Source of the DNA: Methanothrix sp.
GTDB lineage: Archaea; Halobacteriota; Methanosarcinia; Methanotrichales; Methanotrichaceae
Assembly: GCA_011391755.1 (NCBI GenBank)
Contig: JAABPZ010000078.1
Location: 1-6,909, forward strand
DNA length: 6,909 bases
Direction: 5' to 3'
The notes beneath the pieces are model-generated. The model was not told where the DNA came from, made no database searches, and saw only the letters and a list, made by a program, of their open reading frames with translations. Within the stretch, counting starts at the first letter, position 1. Each line of letters starts with the position of its first letter. The position numbers were made by a program, and so were the translations under genes. Below, piece after piece: positions 1-6,761 of the stretch.

Positions 1-313
1 CAGATCCCGTCTCGTCGGCTAGTGTTAGGTTGGCGACCCGTCCAAGGGATCCGTCCGAGCGGGGAAACTCGCGTATCTCGGAGACGCTGAGCACTTTCCC
101 CGTGAATGTGACATTTCCCGTCTCCGGCCGGATGCTGCCAATCTTGGTGAGCACCTCAGATGCACCCAGGTCGCGGGCCACGAGCAATGCCGCCGTCCTG
201 CTGTCGCATAGTCCCGCCATGAGGGCTACCTTCTCCTCTACTCTCGCCTGGAAATCCTCCGGTGTTATCTGATCAGCCAGCTGCCGGTAAATCTCCTCTA
301 CTTGCTCGTCCAT
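1..313 (-). CDS. Replication factor A (RPA)-like ssDNA-binding protein, N-terminal part (cut by window edge)
   Basis: The 104 visible codons begin at the ATG at 313-311 with MDEQVEEIY and run off the window at base 1, so the C-terminus is missing. Residues 1-55 or so look helical (ITPEDFQARVEEKVALM, then LVARDLGASEV). Residues 66-104 look like the start of an OB fold, with GNVTFTGKVLSVSEIREF followed by GRVANLTLADETGS. This helical region followed by an OB fold is the pattern I recognise from euryarchaeal RPA/replication factor A proteins, which coat single-stranded DNA in replication and repair. The number of OB folds and any C-terminal zinc finger cannot be seen. The gene is last of the metG-atwA cluster, 5 bases after the atwA stop. 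Possible ribosome-binding bases are GGATGAT at 324-318, inside the end of atwA, and AAGG directly abutting the ATG. Assignment is from pattern recognition, not a search. Confidence 0.82.
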   Translation of the reverse strand, partial: MDEQVEEIYRQLADQITPEDFQARVEEKVALMAGLCDSRTAALLVARDLGASEVLTKIGSIRPETGNVTFTGKVLSVSEIREFPRSDGSLGRVANLTLADETGS

Positions 314-318
314 CCTTA

Positions 319-2055
319 TCATCCATGAACTTTATAGCGCTCTTCCAGGTACTTCAGATAGGGGGCATGGCAGGAGGCCAGGAAGGCGTTACAGACCGTT
401 GCCGGGTCTCCGTCCGCCGCAATGGCTCCGTCTTCAATGAGTATGGCCCGGTGAGAGATCTCCTTGACGAAATCAACATGGTGGCTGACCAGAATGATGG
501 TGGTGCCAAGCTCTGCATTGATTTTCTTAATGGCGTTAGAGACCTCACGCATGGTGATGGGGTCGATATCACCGAATGGCTCGTCCAGAATCAGGATCTT
601 GGGACGGGCGGCGAGGATAATGGCTAAAGATGCTCTCACCAGCTCTCCGCCGCTCAGTTGCTCAGGCAGCTTCCACATGGCTTCTTGATCAAGAGAAATC
701 AGATCAAAGATCGGCTCTGCATACTTGCGGGCTTCGGTCATCGGAAAACGGGGAAACAGATCTTTGAATATGTCTCTGGTCAGTCCCAGTGACTCAAGGG
801 CGGCTTTAGCGTCCTCTTCCGACATATCCGTCATGGCATAAATGACATCAAGCACCTTGTCGCTTATGCCCAGCTCCTCGGCCACATCCCTGGCATGGTC
901 AATCACATCATTGCCCTTGATGCCCATTTTATAGGCAATCTGATCGAGAATGGTTTCACCAGCATAAAGAGCAAACTCCTGATACATGATGCCTAAAGAG
1001 CGGCGCACATTCATTCTATCGGGCGAGTAGTTCATCATGTCTACCCATTTATCGCCGTACCGAAAAGACACGACTCCTTCGTCCGGCATCCGAACGCCCT
1101 GCATGATCTTGAGAAGAGTGGTCTTGCCCCCACCACTGTTGCCGATGATTGATGTGATCTCTCCCTCTAATATGTCGAAGTTGAGGTTCTCCATTCTGAG
1201 GACATTCAGGACCTCTCCGGTGCAAATCTGGCAGCCTCTCTTCGATATACCTCTCACTTTAATAAGAGGCATTGCATTGGGCCAGGATGCCAGAGGCTCC
1301 ATTTTTCCAATCCCTGCCATGAACTGGTCCAGGACCTCCCTAGGCTTCCCATCGGCGACGATCTTTCCCTTCTCCAGCCAAATCAGTCTATGTGCCAGAT
1401 ACTCATGAATCTCGGGCAGATGTGATACTACGATTATGGTCAGATCCAGCTCCTTGTTCACGTTCTTGATGGCATCCAGCACTTCTTGTTTGGTGGCCGG
1501 ACAGGCCATGGTGGCCGGCTCATCCAGCAGCAATATTTTAGGCTTCTTGGCCAGTTGCCTGGCAATAAGAAGCCTCTGCTTCTCGCCGCCGCTCAGGATG
1601 GTGGCCAGATGGCGCGCCTTGTCTCCCAGGCCCACGAGGCGCAGGTAGTACATGGCCTCCTGGTACATCTCATCATAGTCCCCGTCCTCGGGAATAGGCA
1701 GAAGCTCATAACCGGTTTTCCTGGCATGAATCCTTCGCACTACGTTTTTAAGGGCGCTCTCTGTCCAGAGTGCGAAATCTCTTTGCAGATGTATGGCTGT
1801 AACTGCCATCTGCGCCCTTTTCACCTCATCGCTGGAATCAGGTGTGATGGTCATGCCATCCAGGAATATCTTGCCGGAATCAAAACTATCCATGCCTCTC
1901 AGGATCTTCATGAGAGTGCTTTTTCCTCCCCCGCTCTTTCCCACCAATCCTAAAATCTCACCCGGCCTGGTGGTGAAGCTGACATTTTCAAGAGCCACAA
2001 CATCTCTGTCCTTCACCCTGTATGTCTTGGACAGATTCTCGATCTGAAGCAGAAT
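319..2055 (-). CDS. atwA: Methyl-coenzyme M reductase system component A2 (twin ABC ATPase)
   Basis: This is a soluble twin-nucleotide-binding-domain ABC protein without membrane segments. Numbering is from the GTG at 2016-2014. NBD1 has Walker A GKSGGGKS (26-33), signature LSGGEKQ (141-147), Walker B ILLLDEP (161-167) followed by ATMACP, and H-loop His199. NBD2 has Walker A GNSGGGKT (292-299), Gln346, signature LSGGELV (454-460), Walker B ILILDEP (474-480) and His512. A linker carries a CQIC pair (262-265). NBD2 has about 108 residues between Q-loop and signature, against about 63 in NBD1. In methanogens this family supports ATP-dependent reductive activation of the nickel cofactor F430 in methyl-CoM reductase. 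The conserved N-terminus ([12 protein letters not shown], with the likely A-loop Tyr) lies upstream of that GTG, in frame as far as the metG TAG at 2067-2065. I therefore place the start at ATT 2055-2053, or CTG 2052-2050, behind a strong Shine-Dalgarno sequence. The end is TGA at 321-319. Function is confident; the exact start is not. Confidence 0.9.
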   Translation of the reverse strand: MLLQIENLSKTYRVKDRDVVALENVSFTTRPGEILGLVGKSGGGKSTLMKILRGMDSFDSGKIFLDGMTITPDSSDEVKRAQMAVTAIHLQRDFALWTESALKNVVRRIHARKTGYELLPIPEDGDYDEMYQEAMYYLRLVGLGDKARHLATILSGGEKQRLLIARQLAKKPKILLLDEPATMACPATKQEVLDAIKNVNKELDLTIIVVSHLPEIHEYLAHRLIWLEKGKIVADGKPREVLDQFMAGIGKMEPLASWPNAMPLIKVRGISKRGCQICTGEVLNVLRMENLNFDILEGEITSIIGNSGGGKTTLLKIMQGVRMPDEGVVSFRYGDKWVDMMNYSPDRMNVRRSLGIMYQEFALYAGETILDQIAYKMGIKGNDVIDHARDVAEELGISDKVLDVIYAMTDMSEEDAKAALESLGLTRDIFKDLFPRFPMTEARKYAEPIFDLISLDQEAMWKLPEQLSGGELVRASLAIILAARPKILILDEPFGDIDPITMREVSNAIKKINAELGTTIILVSHHVDFVKEISHRAILIEDGAIAADGDPATVCNAFLASCHAPYLKYLEERYKVHG

Positions 2056-2059
2056 AAAA

Positions 2060-2065
2060 ACCTCC
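2060..2065 (-). promoter_or_regulatory. Shine-Dalgarno sequence of atwA overlapping the metG stop
   Basis: Read on the minus strand, the bases are TAGGAGGTTTTTATTCTG. The GGAGGT core begins with the last base of the metG TAG stop. It lies 4 bases before ATT (2055) and 7 before CTG (2052), but about 43 bases before the first canonical start, GTG at 2016. The spacing favours initiation at ATT or CTG, and the overlap suggests translational coupling to metG. Confidence 0.75.
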
Positions 2066-4092
2066 TATCTTACTTTAGTTCCCGTTTCCACAATTTCACG
2101 CGGCCGGAGCAGCACGGCCTTGCCGGTTGCATCCGCAGCCAGGAGCATGGCTTGTGACTCGACGCCAAAGAGCTTGGTCGATTTAAGATTGGCTAAAACG
2201 ACCACCTGCGTGCCTACCAACTCCTCAACTCTGTAGGCCTCAGCAATGCCTGCCACCACCTGACGAGTCTCGCCTCCGATATCGACCAGGAGCTTGAGCA
2301 GCTTTTTTGAGCCCTTAATGGGGCCGGCCTCCTTAATTTCACCGATACGTAAGTCCAATAATCCAAAATTCTCAAAAGAGATTTCGCCCTTCTTTTCGGC
2401 CGCCTTTTCCTCTACTTTCCCCTTGACTTCAGCTTTTTCTACCCTTTCTTTGAAGATCTTGTCCAGCTCTTTGACGAAATCCTCTTCCATGCGGGAGAAG
2501 AGGATCTCGGGAGTGCCGAGCGCTGATCCTTCCGTCAGGGGTTGCAAAGCCTCTTGGAAGTGTTTTTCTGCCACGGATCCTTCCTGGCCCAGTTGCTTCC
2601 AGGCATTTTGCATTTTAGAGGGCATGATCGGCTCCATGAAAAGGACCAGTGCCTTGGCGATCTGCAGACAGCTTCTCAGCACAGCGCCAGCTGCTGCTTT
2701 ATCGCTCTTGACCTGTTTCCAGGGTTCGTGGCTCTGGAAGTAGATATTGCCGTAGTCCGCTAAGGTCATCACGCTATCTGCAGCCTTCTTGAACTCATAC
2801 TCTTCCAGGCCGGATACAACCTCATTTAAGGTCTGCTCTATCCTGGCATTGACCTGCGGGTCGATCTCGCCCCGCGGAACCTTGCCCTCGAAGTTCTTCA
2901 CGCTGAAGGTCAGGGCGCGGTTGAGGAAGTTTCCAAATGCTCCCACCAGCTCGGTGTTTACCTTATCGGCGAAGATCTTCCAGGCGAAGTTGACCTCCTT
3001 GTTGTGAGCGGTGTAGCTGGCCAGATAGTAGCGCAGCAGATCGGGATGAAGGCCCTTTTCCAGGTAATCGTCTTTGACCCAGATGACATTGCCCCGCGAT
3101 TTAGAAAACTTCTTGTCGTCAATCTTGAGCATGCCGCTGGCGACGACTGCCGATGGCAGGGTGTACCCGGCTCCTTTGAGCATGGCCGGCCAGAAGATGC
3201 AGTGATGATAGACGATGTCCCCGCCGATGAAGTGTATGATCTTGGCATCATTCTTCCAATAGGTCTGCCAGTCCCGGCCATTCTTGGCACACCACTCCTC
3301 TGTGAAGGCAATGTAGCCGATGGGCGCATCCACCCAGACATAGACCACCAGATCGTCATGTCCGGGAAACTTGACGCCCCAGGCCATATTGCGGGTTATG
3401 CACCAGTCTTTCAGCTCCTGGCGGACCCATTCCATAGCGTAATTGCGGGCGGAAGTGGTCCCTCCCAACGTCTCTAGATAGGAGAGGAGAAAATCCTTGA
3501 ATTCTGATAGCCTGAAGAAATAATGGATTTGCCTCCTATACTCGGCCTTTCCGTTGCAGACCTTGCAGACTGCGTTTTTAATCTCCCCCGGCTCCAGATG
3601 GCGACCGCATCCCATATCGCACTCGTCGCCGCGAGCGGGTTTTCCGCAGTAGGGGCACTCTCCTTCCACATATCTGTCCGGCAAGAAACGCTCGCATTTG
3701 GGACAGTAGGCCAGCTCGATCTCCTTGGAATAAACGTGGCCGCCGTCCATGAGGGCACTGACCATTTCTTGCGTGCGATTGTGGCAGGCGGAATCGTCGG
3801 TGTCGCCGAAGTAGTCGAAGTCGACGCCCATCCCTTGGAAGACCTCGTCAAAGTGCTGGTGATATTTGGCAACAAGCGCTTTGGGCGTCGTTCCCTGGGC
3901 CTCGGCATTGACCACGATGGGAGTTCCATGGGCGTCCGTGCCGCAGACGAAGAGCACCTCTTTGCCCATCTTTTTCAACCCTCGAACGAAGATGTCCGCA
4001 GGTACATAAGTTCTTAAATGGCCTAGATGACAGGGCCCATTGGCATAGGGCAGGCCGCAGGTTACAAGGATAGGCGATGACAATGAGAACAC
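2065..4092 (-). CDS. metG: Methionyl-tRNA synthetase with C-terminal tRNA-binding OB domain
   Basis: A cytoplasmic class I aminoacyl-tRNA synthetase that charges initiator and elongator tRNA-Met with methionine. Numbering is from the GTG at 4092. The N-terminal Rossmann fold opens with [10 protein letters not shown] and has the HIGH-type motif HLGH (22-25). A zinc-binding insertion carries two knuckles: C130/C133 with C146/C149, and C158/C162 with C176/C179. The KMSKS loop is KFSKS (328-332). A helical anticodon-binding region follows, then a charged Lys/Glu linker (about 550-570) and an EMAPII/Trbp111-like OB domain (about 575-675: [20 protein letters not shown]). The 675-residue length is full for a synthetase with this appended domain. 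The stop is TAG at 2067-2065. An in-frame TAA 12 bases upstream of the GTG limits the start to GTG 4092 or TTG 4083. The TTG gives [10 protein letters not shown] and has GCGGTG six bases upstream, so it may be the real start. First gene of the cluster with atwA and the rpa-like gene. Confidence 0.96.
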   Translation of the reverse strand: MFSLSSPILVTCGLPYANGPCHLGHLRTYVPADIFVRGLKKMGKEVLFVCGTDAHGTPIVVNAEAQGTTPKALVAKYHQHFDEVFQGMGVDFDYFGDTDDSACHNRTQEMVSALMDGGHVYSKEIELAYCPKCERFLPDRYVEGECPYCGKPARGDECDMGCGRHLEPGEIKNAVCKVCNGKAEYRRQIHYFFRLSEFKDFLLSYLETLGGTTSARNYAMEWVRQELKDWCITRNMAWGVKFPGHDDLVVYVWVDAPIGYIAFTEEWCAKNGRDWQTYWKNDAKIIHFIGGDIVYHHCIFWPAMLKGAGYTLPSAVVASGMLKIDDKKFSKSRGNVIWVKDDYLEKGLHPDLLRYYLASYTAHNKEVNFAWKIFADKVNTELVGAFGNFLNRALTFSVKNFEGKVPRGEIDPQVNARIEQTLNEVVSGLEEYEFKKAADSVMTLADYGNIYFQSHEPWKQVKSDKAAAGAVLRSCLQIAKALVLFMEPIMPSKMQNAWKQLGQEGSVAEKHFQEALQPLTEGSALGTPEILFSRMEEDFVKELDKIFKERVEKAEVKGKVEEKAAEKKGEISFENFGLLDLRIGEIKEAGPIKGSKKLLKLLVDIGGETRQVVAGIAEAYRVEELVGTQVVVLANLKSTKLFGVESQAMLLAADATGKAVLLRPREIVETGTKVR

Positions 4093-4117
4093 CGCCTCTG
4101 CTTATGATGAAACAGGC

Positions 4118-4131
4118 AGATATAGGTTTCC
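4118..4131 (-). promoter_or_regulatory. Probable TATA/BRE promoter element of the metG cluster
   Basis: On the minus strand these bases read GGAAACCTATATCT: a purine-rich BRE-like GGAAAC followed by the TATA-like CTATAT. Transcription would be expected to begin about 25 bases downstream, near 4095-4100. That leaves a very short leader before GTG 4092 or TTG 4083. Position fits an archaeal promoter, but the match is imperfect and there is no experimental support. Confidence 0.45.
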
Positions 4132-4172
4132 CAGCCTGGGCGGTCTAGCCGTTTCCTATGAGAAGGTTCTTT

Positions 4173-4205
4173 GTGTGTAGTCCCTAATGTTTCGGGACTA
4201 CACAC
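4173..4205. repeat. Perfect 12-bp inverted repeat with 9-base loop in the divergent promoter region
   Basis: The left arm GTGTGTAGTCCC (4173-4184) is the exact reverse complement of the right arm GGGACTACACAC (4194-4205). They are separated by TAATGTTTC. The repeat lies between the TATA-like element of the metG cluster and that of the plus-strand gene. No T-rich tract follows on either strand and both flanking genes point away, so an ordinary terminator is unlikely. It could be an operator for a dimeric regulator shared by the two promoters, a structured small RNA, or the remains of a small repeat element. Confidence 0.85.
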
Positions 4206-4235
4206 CAGCAAGATACTGACGCTTTGGCCTTCAAT

Positions 4236-4249
4236 GCAAAATAGATATA
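4236..4249 (+). promoter_or_regulatory. Probable TATA box of the transglutaminase-like gene
   Basis: The A/T-rich stretch GCAAAATAGATATA is centred near 4244. With the usual archaeal spacing, transcription would start near 4270. That lies downstream of the possible starts GTG 4250 and ATG 4262, and about 10 bases before ATG 4280. This is one reason for preferring the ATG at 4280 as the start of the gene. Confidence 0.45.
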
Positions 4250-4279
4250 GTGGTCAAGACCATGGCATTTCAGGTTATC

Positions 4280-5809
4280 ATGTTCCATAGACCTCTCTGG
4301 CTGTGCATTATTTTGCTGAGCGGATCAGCATTCGCTGCAGATGTGCCTTTTGTCTTCGAGGAAAGCTCCTCAGGCTATGCGGCCTACTCATCTGCTCAGC
4401 TTGAACAGGCCTATCTCGCTTCTCCCGACCTTAAGGGAGTGCCGTTTACGTCCACACCCTCTAATGATGAGATCCTGAAATTTCCAGTAGCCGGAGGAAG
4501 CATTTCTCCTGCAGGCAAGGCGGAGAAGAAAGCCGAAGAGATCAACAAGACGCTAAACTCCAGAGTGGAACCTGACAACTCACGTGTGCACGACCTGGCT
4601 TTAGCACTGGCAGCCGAGCATTCCGGTGATTATACCATCGATCAGGTCTGCGAGATCTACAGCTATCTAAAATATGGTAACAACACAAAGAAGCCCTGGA
4701 GCTATGCCAGAGATCCGCGAGGCGTAGATTATTTTAATTTTGCCAGCAAGTCTCTAAGCGCTGGGGATGATGCGAAATGTGCGGGGGCAGGAGACTGCGA
4801 CGATTTTGCCATTTTGATGTCATCCCTGGTGGAGTCCATTGGCGGGACAACGCGCATTATTCTGGCTCGTAATAATATAACAGGCGGCCATGCTTATGCT
4901 GAAGTTTATATCGGCAGGCTTAGCGATCCAAACGACCGGGTGGAAGAGATCATAAAGTGGCTGCAGGAAGAGTATGATACCGACAGAATTTTCACTCACA
5001 TTGAAACGGATGCAAAAGATGTCTGGCTAAACCTTGACTGGGGCAACGACGCAAAAGGTAATGCTCATCCGGGAGGGCCATTCTTCCTGGGAGATAGGCA
5101 TTATGTTCTATGCATCAGAGACACGTACGGAAAGACGGCTGTGAAGCCACCCGAGAAAGCCAATAAACCGCCCAAGCTGGTAAGCCTGATTGCAGACAAG
5201 AGCAGCCCGCAGGAGGCGGGAACGGTCATAACCTGGACAGCCGAGGCCAGGGATGCTGATGATGATCCAATCCTCTATCGTTTCTTCCTTGAAGATGATC
5301 CTGTGACCAAGTGGGCAAAGGAAAAACAATGGGTCTGGACAATTACAGAGGACGATTTAGGAGATAGCCAGATCGAGGTCCAGGTGCGGGATGGAAAGCA
5401 TGCCGGTCCTGACAAATACGACGGCAGTAAGGTGGCAAGCTTTACCATAAATGAACCAGAGCAAACAACTGTTGCAGTTGCGGAGGTAGCGAACCGGCCA
5501 ACTGTACCAGAAACGCCCAAAGATGAGATAAAACAAGGTGCGATTGTTGAGCCGGAGAGTGTTAACGCGATTCCTCTTGATGAAACAGATGCCTGGAACT
5601 GGTTCCGCAAAGGCGTAACTCTCTATGACCAGGGCAACTACGCTGACTCTATCAAGGCTTTCGACAAGGTTATCGAAATAAATCCACACCACACAGAGGC
5701 CTGGAACAACAAAGGCCTTGCTCTCAACGCATTGGGTCTTATTACAGAGGCAGATGCAGCTTTCGCTAAGGCTAAGGACCTTGAAATTCACGGGCTAATC
5801 TCACCTTAG
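4280..5809 (+). CDS. Secreted transglutaminase-like protein with Ig-like domain and C-terminal TPRs
   Basis: A 509-residue exported protein, numbered from ATG 4280. Residues 1-19 form a signal peptide (MFHRPL, hydrophobic core, then SGSAFA before AD). Residues about 95-285 resemble a transglutaminase-like/papain-fold domain. The likely catalytic Cys173 is in GDCDDFAILMSSL, His204 in GGHAYAEVYIG and Asp253 in LNLDWGND, with a helical insertion between His and Asp. Residues about 295-392 look like an Ig/cadherin-type beta domain containing ARDADDDP and IEVQVRDGK. A Pro/Glu/Val-rich linker (about 393-436) leads to two 34-residue TPRs (about 438-505: GNYADSIKAFDKVIEINP, then AWNNKGLALNALG). No C-terminal membrane anchor is visible. 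Such folds act as proteases, amidases or cross-linkers; the substrate is unknown. In-frame GTG 4250 and ATG 4262 could extend the N-terminus, but the TATA position, AGGT at 4272-4275 and the signal peptide favour 4280. The stop is TAG. Confidence 0.88.
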   Translation: MFHRPLWLCIILLSGSAFAADVPFVFEESSSGYAAYSSAQLEQAYLASPDLKGVPFTSTPSNDEILKFPVAGGSISPAGKAEKKAEEINKTLNSRVEPDNSRVHDLALALAAEHSGDYTIDQVCEIYSYLKYGNNTKKPWSYARDPRGVDYFNFASKSLSAGDDAKCAGAGDCDDFAILMSSLVESIGGTTRIILARNNITGGHAYAEVYIGRLSDPNDRVEEIIKWLQEEYDTDRIFTHIETDAKDVWLNLDWGNDAKGNAHPGGPFFLGDRHYVLCIRDTYGKTAVKPPEKANKPPKLVSLIADKSSPQEAGTVITWTAEARDADDDPILYRFFLEDDPVTKWAKEKQWVWTITEDDLGDSQIEVQVRDGKHAGPDKYDGSKVASFTINEPEQTTVAVAEVANRPTVPETPKDEIKQGAIVEPESVNAIPLDETDAWNWFRKGVTLYDQGNYADSIKAFDKVIEINPHHTEAWNNKGLALNALGLITEADAAFAKAKDLEIHGLISP

Positions 5810-5939
5810 AACAAGCCTTCATACGTACAACATGTGAGGTAAATTAATTCAATATCCAAACGTTGAAAATGAGACGAGATCCCTCTCAACTTATTAGAGA
5901 ATATGGAATTAAAGACGATAAACACTTCGGGGGAATCAG
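5810..5939 (+). promoter_or_regulatory. Intergenic region with possible TATA box and clear Shine-Dalgarno sequence
   Basis: This 130-base A/T-rich gap precedes the next secreted-protein gene. GGGGGA at 5929-5934 lies 5 bases before the ATG at 5940 and is a good ribosome-binding site. ACTTATTA (about 5889-5896) sits where a TATA box would give a leader of roughly 20 bases; this is a weak match. I see no convincing terminator hairpin after the upstream stop at 5809, so cotranscription with the preceding gene remains possible. Confidence 0.4.
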
Positions 5940-6761
5940 ATGAGATTAACTGTAACAGTCCTCCTGCTGGCCTTGGCACTCAATGCGGCCCAAGCCGCGC
6001 CGCTACAGGGAAGCAATGGAAACGCGACTGTAGTGCTCTTCGGAGCGACCGAGATGTCGATCCTGGGAGATAAAGATGCAACGACCGAGATCTTGAAGGT
6101 CGATGTCGGTCTCATGGATGCTGAGAATGCCACATATCAACTGGTGGATGCAGATAACAATATCTACCTGCCCGACCTTTACAGGCCGCTCTCTTCCGGA
6201 AAGCAGCTTCTCTACTTCCGGGTTCCTAAGGACAGCCTCTTTAGGCTGGTCAATGTGACGCCAAAAGGGGGCACGCCCATTTATATCAACTGGTGGGCGA
6301 CACCTAAAGGCAGCAACGACCGGCTGATCCTGAGGTACTATGGAATCGCAGATTGGCTGATCAATCCCGGCGATCAGAGCATTGTCATTTCTGTACGCGT
6401 GCAGAATAACTGCACCCAAAACCTCATTATCAGCCCGGAGAATTTCACCCTGCTGGACCAGTGGGGCTGGCCCTATCGTCCTACCTCAGGTTTTGATCCG
6501 GAGATTATCGGGCCGCAAAATGCCTCAGGCCGTGTCAAGTTAGGTTTTACCGGAGTATCGCTTCTCAGCCGTCCTGCCGCGCTGGCGTACGACTATATGA
6601 CACAGGACCAAATTGTCATAGTGTTTGAGAGAGACCACGTGCCGCTCTCGGATGTGACGGTCTACGGCGCCAACGCCACTAGAGGGCTGCGACAAATCAG
6701 GTCCATTAAGGAAGAAGTAGCTGCCAGCAAGGCGCGGCTCGCGGCCACGAAAGCAAAATAA
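5940..6761 (+). CDS. Secreted protein of unknown function, apparently two beta-sandwich-like halves
   Basis: I do not recognise this 273-residue protein as a named family. Residues 1-19 are a signal peptide (MRLTVTVLLLALALNAAQA, then AP). The rest is strand-rich. A first half (about 29-120, with ILKVDVGLMDAENATYQLVD) and a second half (about 130-230, with IVISVRVQNNCTQNLIISP) look loosely alike, with alternating hydrophobic strands around an extracellular DUF4352/Telokin-like pattern; the resemblance is only suggestive. Seven N-X-S/T sequons (N28, N63, N105, N157, N168, N194, N245) fit an exported glycoprotein. The tail (about 252-273) is a Lys/Ala-rich predicted helix, and no membrane anchor is visible. 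The start is supported by GGGGGA five bases upstream; the stop is TAA. It follows another secreted-protein gene by 130 bases, so both may work at the cell surface. A partial second copy of residues 190-217 follows directly. Confidence 0.85.
   Translation: MRLTVTVLLLALALNAAQAAPLQGSNGNATVVLFGATEMSILGDKDATTEILKVDVGLMDAENATYQLVDADNNIYLPDLYRPLSSGKQLLYFRVPKDSLFRLVNVTPKGGTPIYINWWATPKGSNDRLILRYYGIADWLINPGDQSIVISVRVQNNCTQNLIISPENFTLLDQWGWPYRPTSGFDPEIIGPQNASGRVKLGFTGVSLLSRPAALAYDYMTQDQIVIVFERDHVPLSDVTVYGANATRGLRQIRSIKEEVAASKARLAATKAK

Noticed and set aside
319..2016. Taking GTG 2016 as the start of atwA
   Set aside because: It has only AGG directly abutting it instead of a spaced Shine-Dalgarno sequence, and it would remove the first beta-strand and likely A-loop Tyr, which are encoded in frame upstream.
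1037..2047. Plus-strand open frames opposite atwA
   Set aside because: They lie antisense to the ABC ATPase motifs, show no domain pattern, and are explained by the atwA codons.
2065..2067. metG TAG as a pyrrolysine or readthrough codon fusing MetG to AtwA
   Set aside because: MetG ends normally at this point after a complete OB domain, and the TAG overlaps a strong Shine-Dalgarno sequence for atwA. Simple termination and re-initiation is more likely, though not excluded.
3004..4017. Long open frames on the plus strand opposite metG (about 157 and 164 codons)
   Set aside because: They are antisense to a highly conserved metG, have no recognisable domains, and arise from its codon composition.
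4173..4205. Inverted repeat as a transcription terminator or CRISPR repeat
   Set aside because: No T-rich tract follows on either strand, both flanking genes diverge from it, and it occurs only once in the window with no spacers.
5275..5791. Minus-strand open frames opposite the transglutaminase-like gene
   Set aside because: They have no domain pattern or ribosome-binding site and lie antisense to the clear Ig-like and TPR coding sequence.
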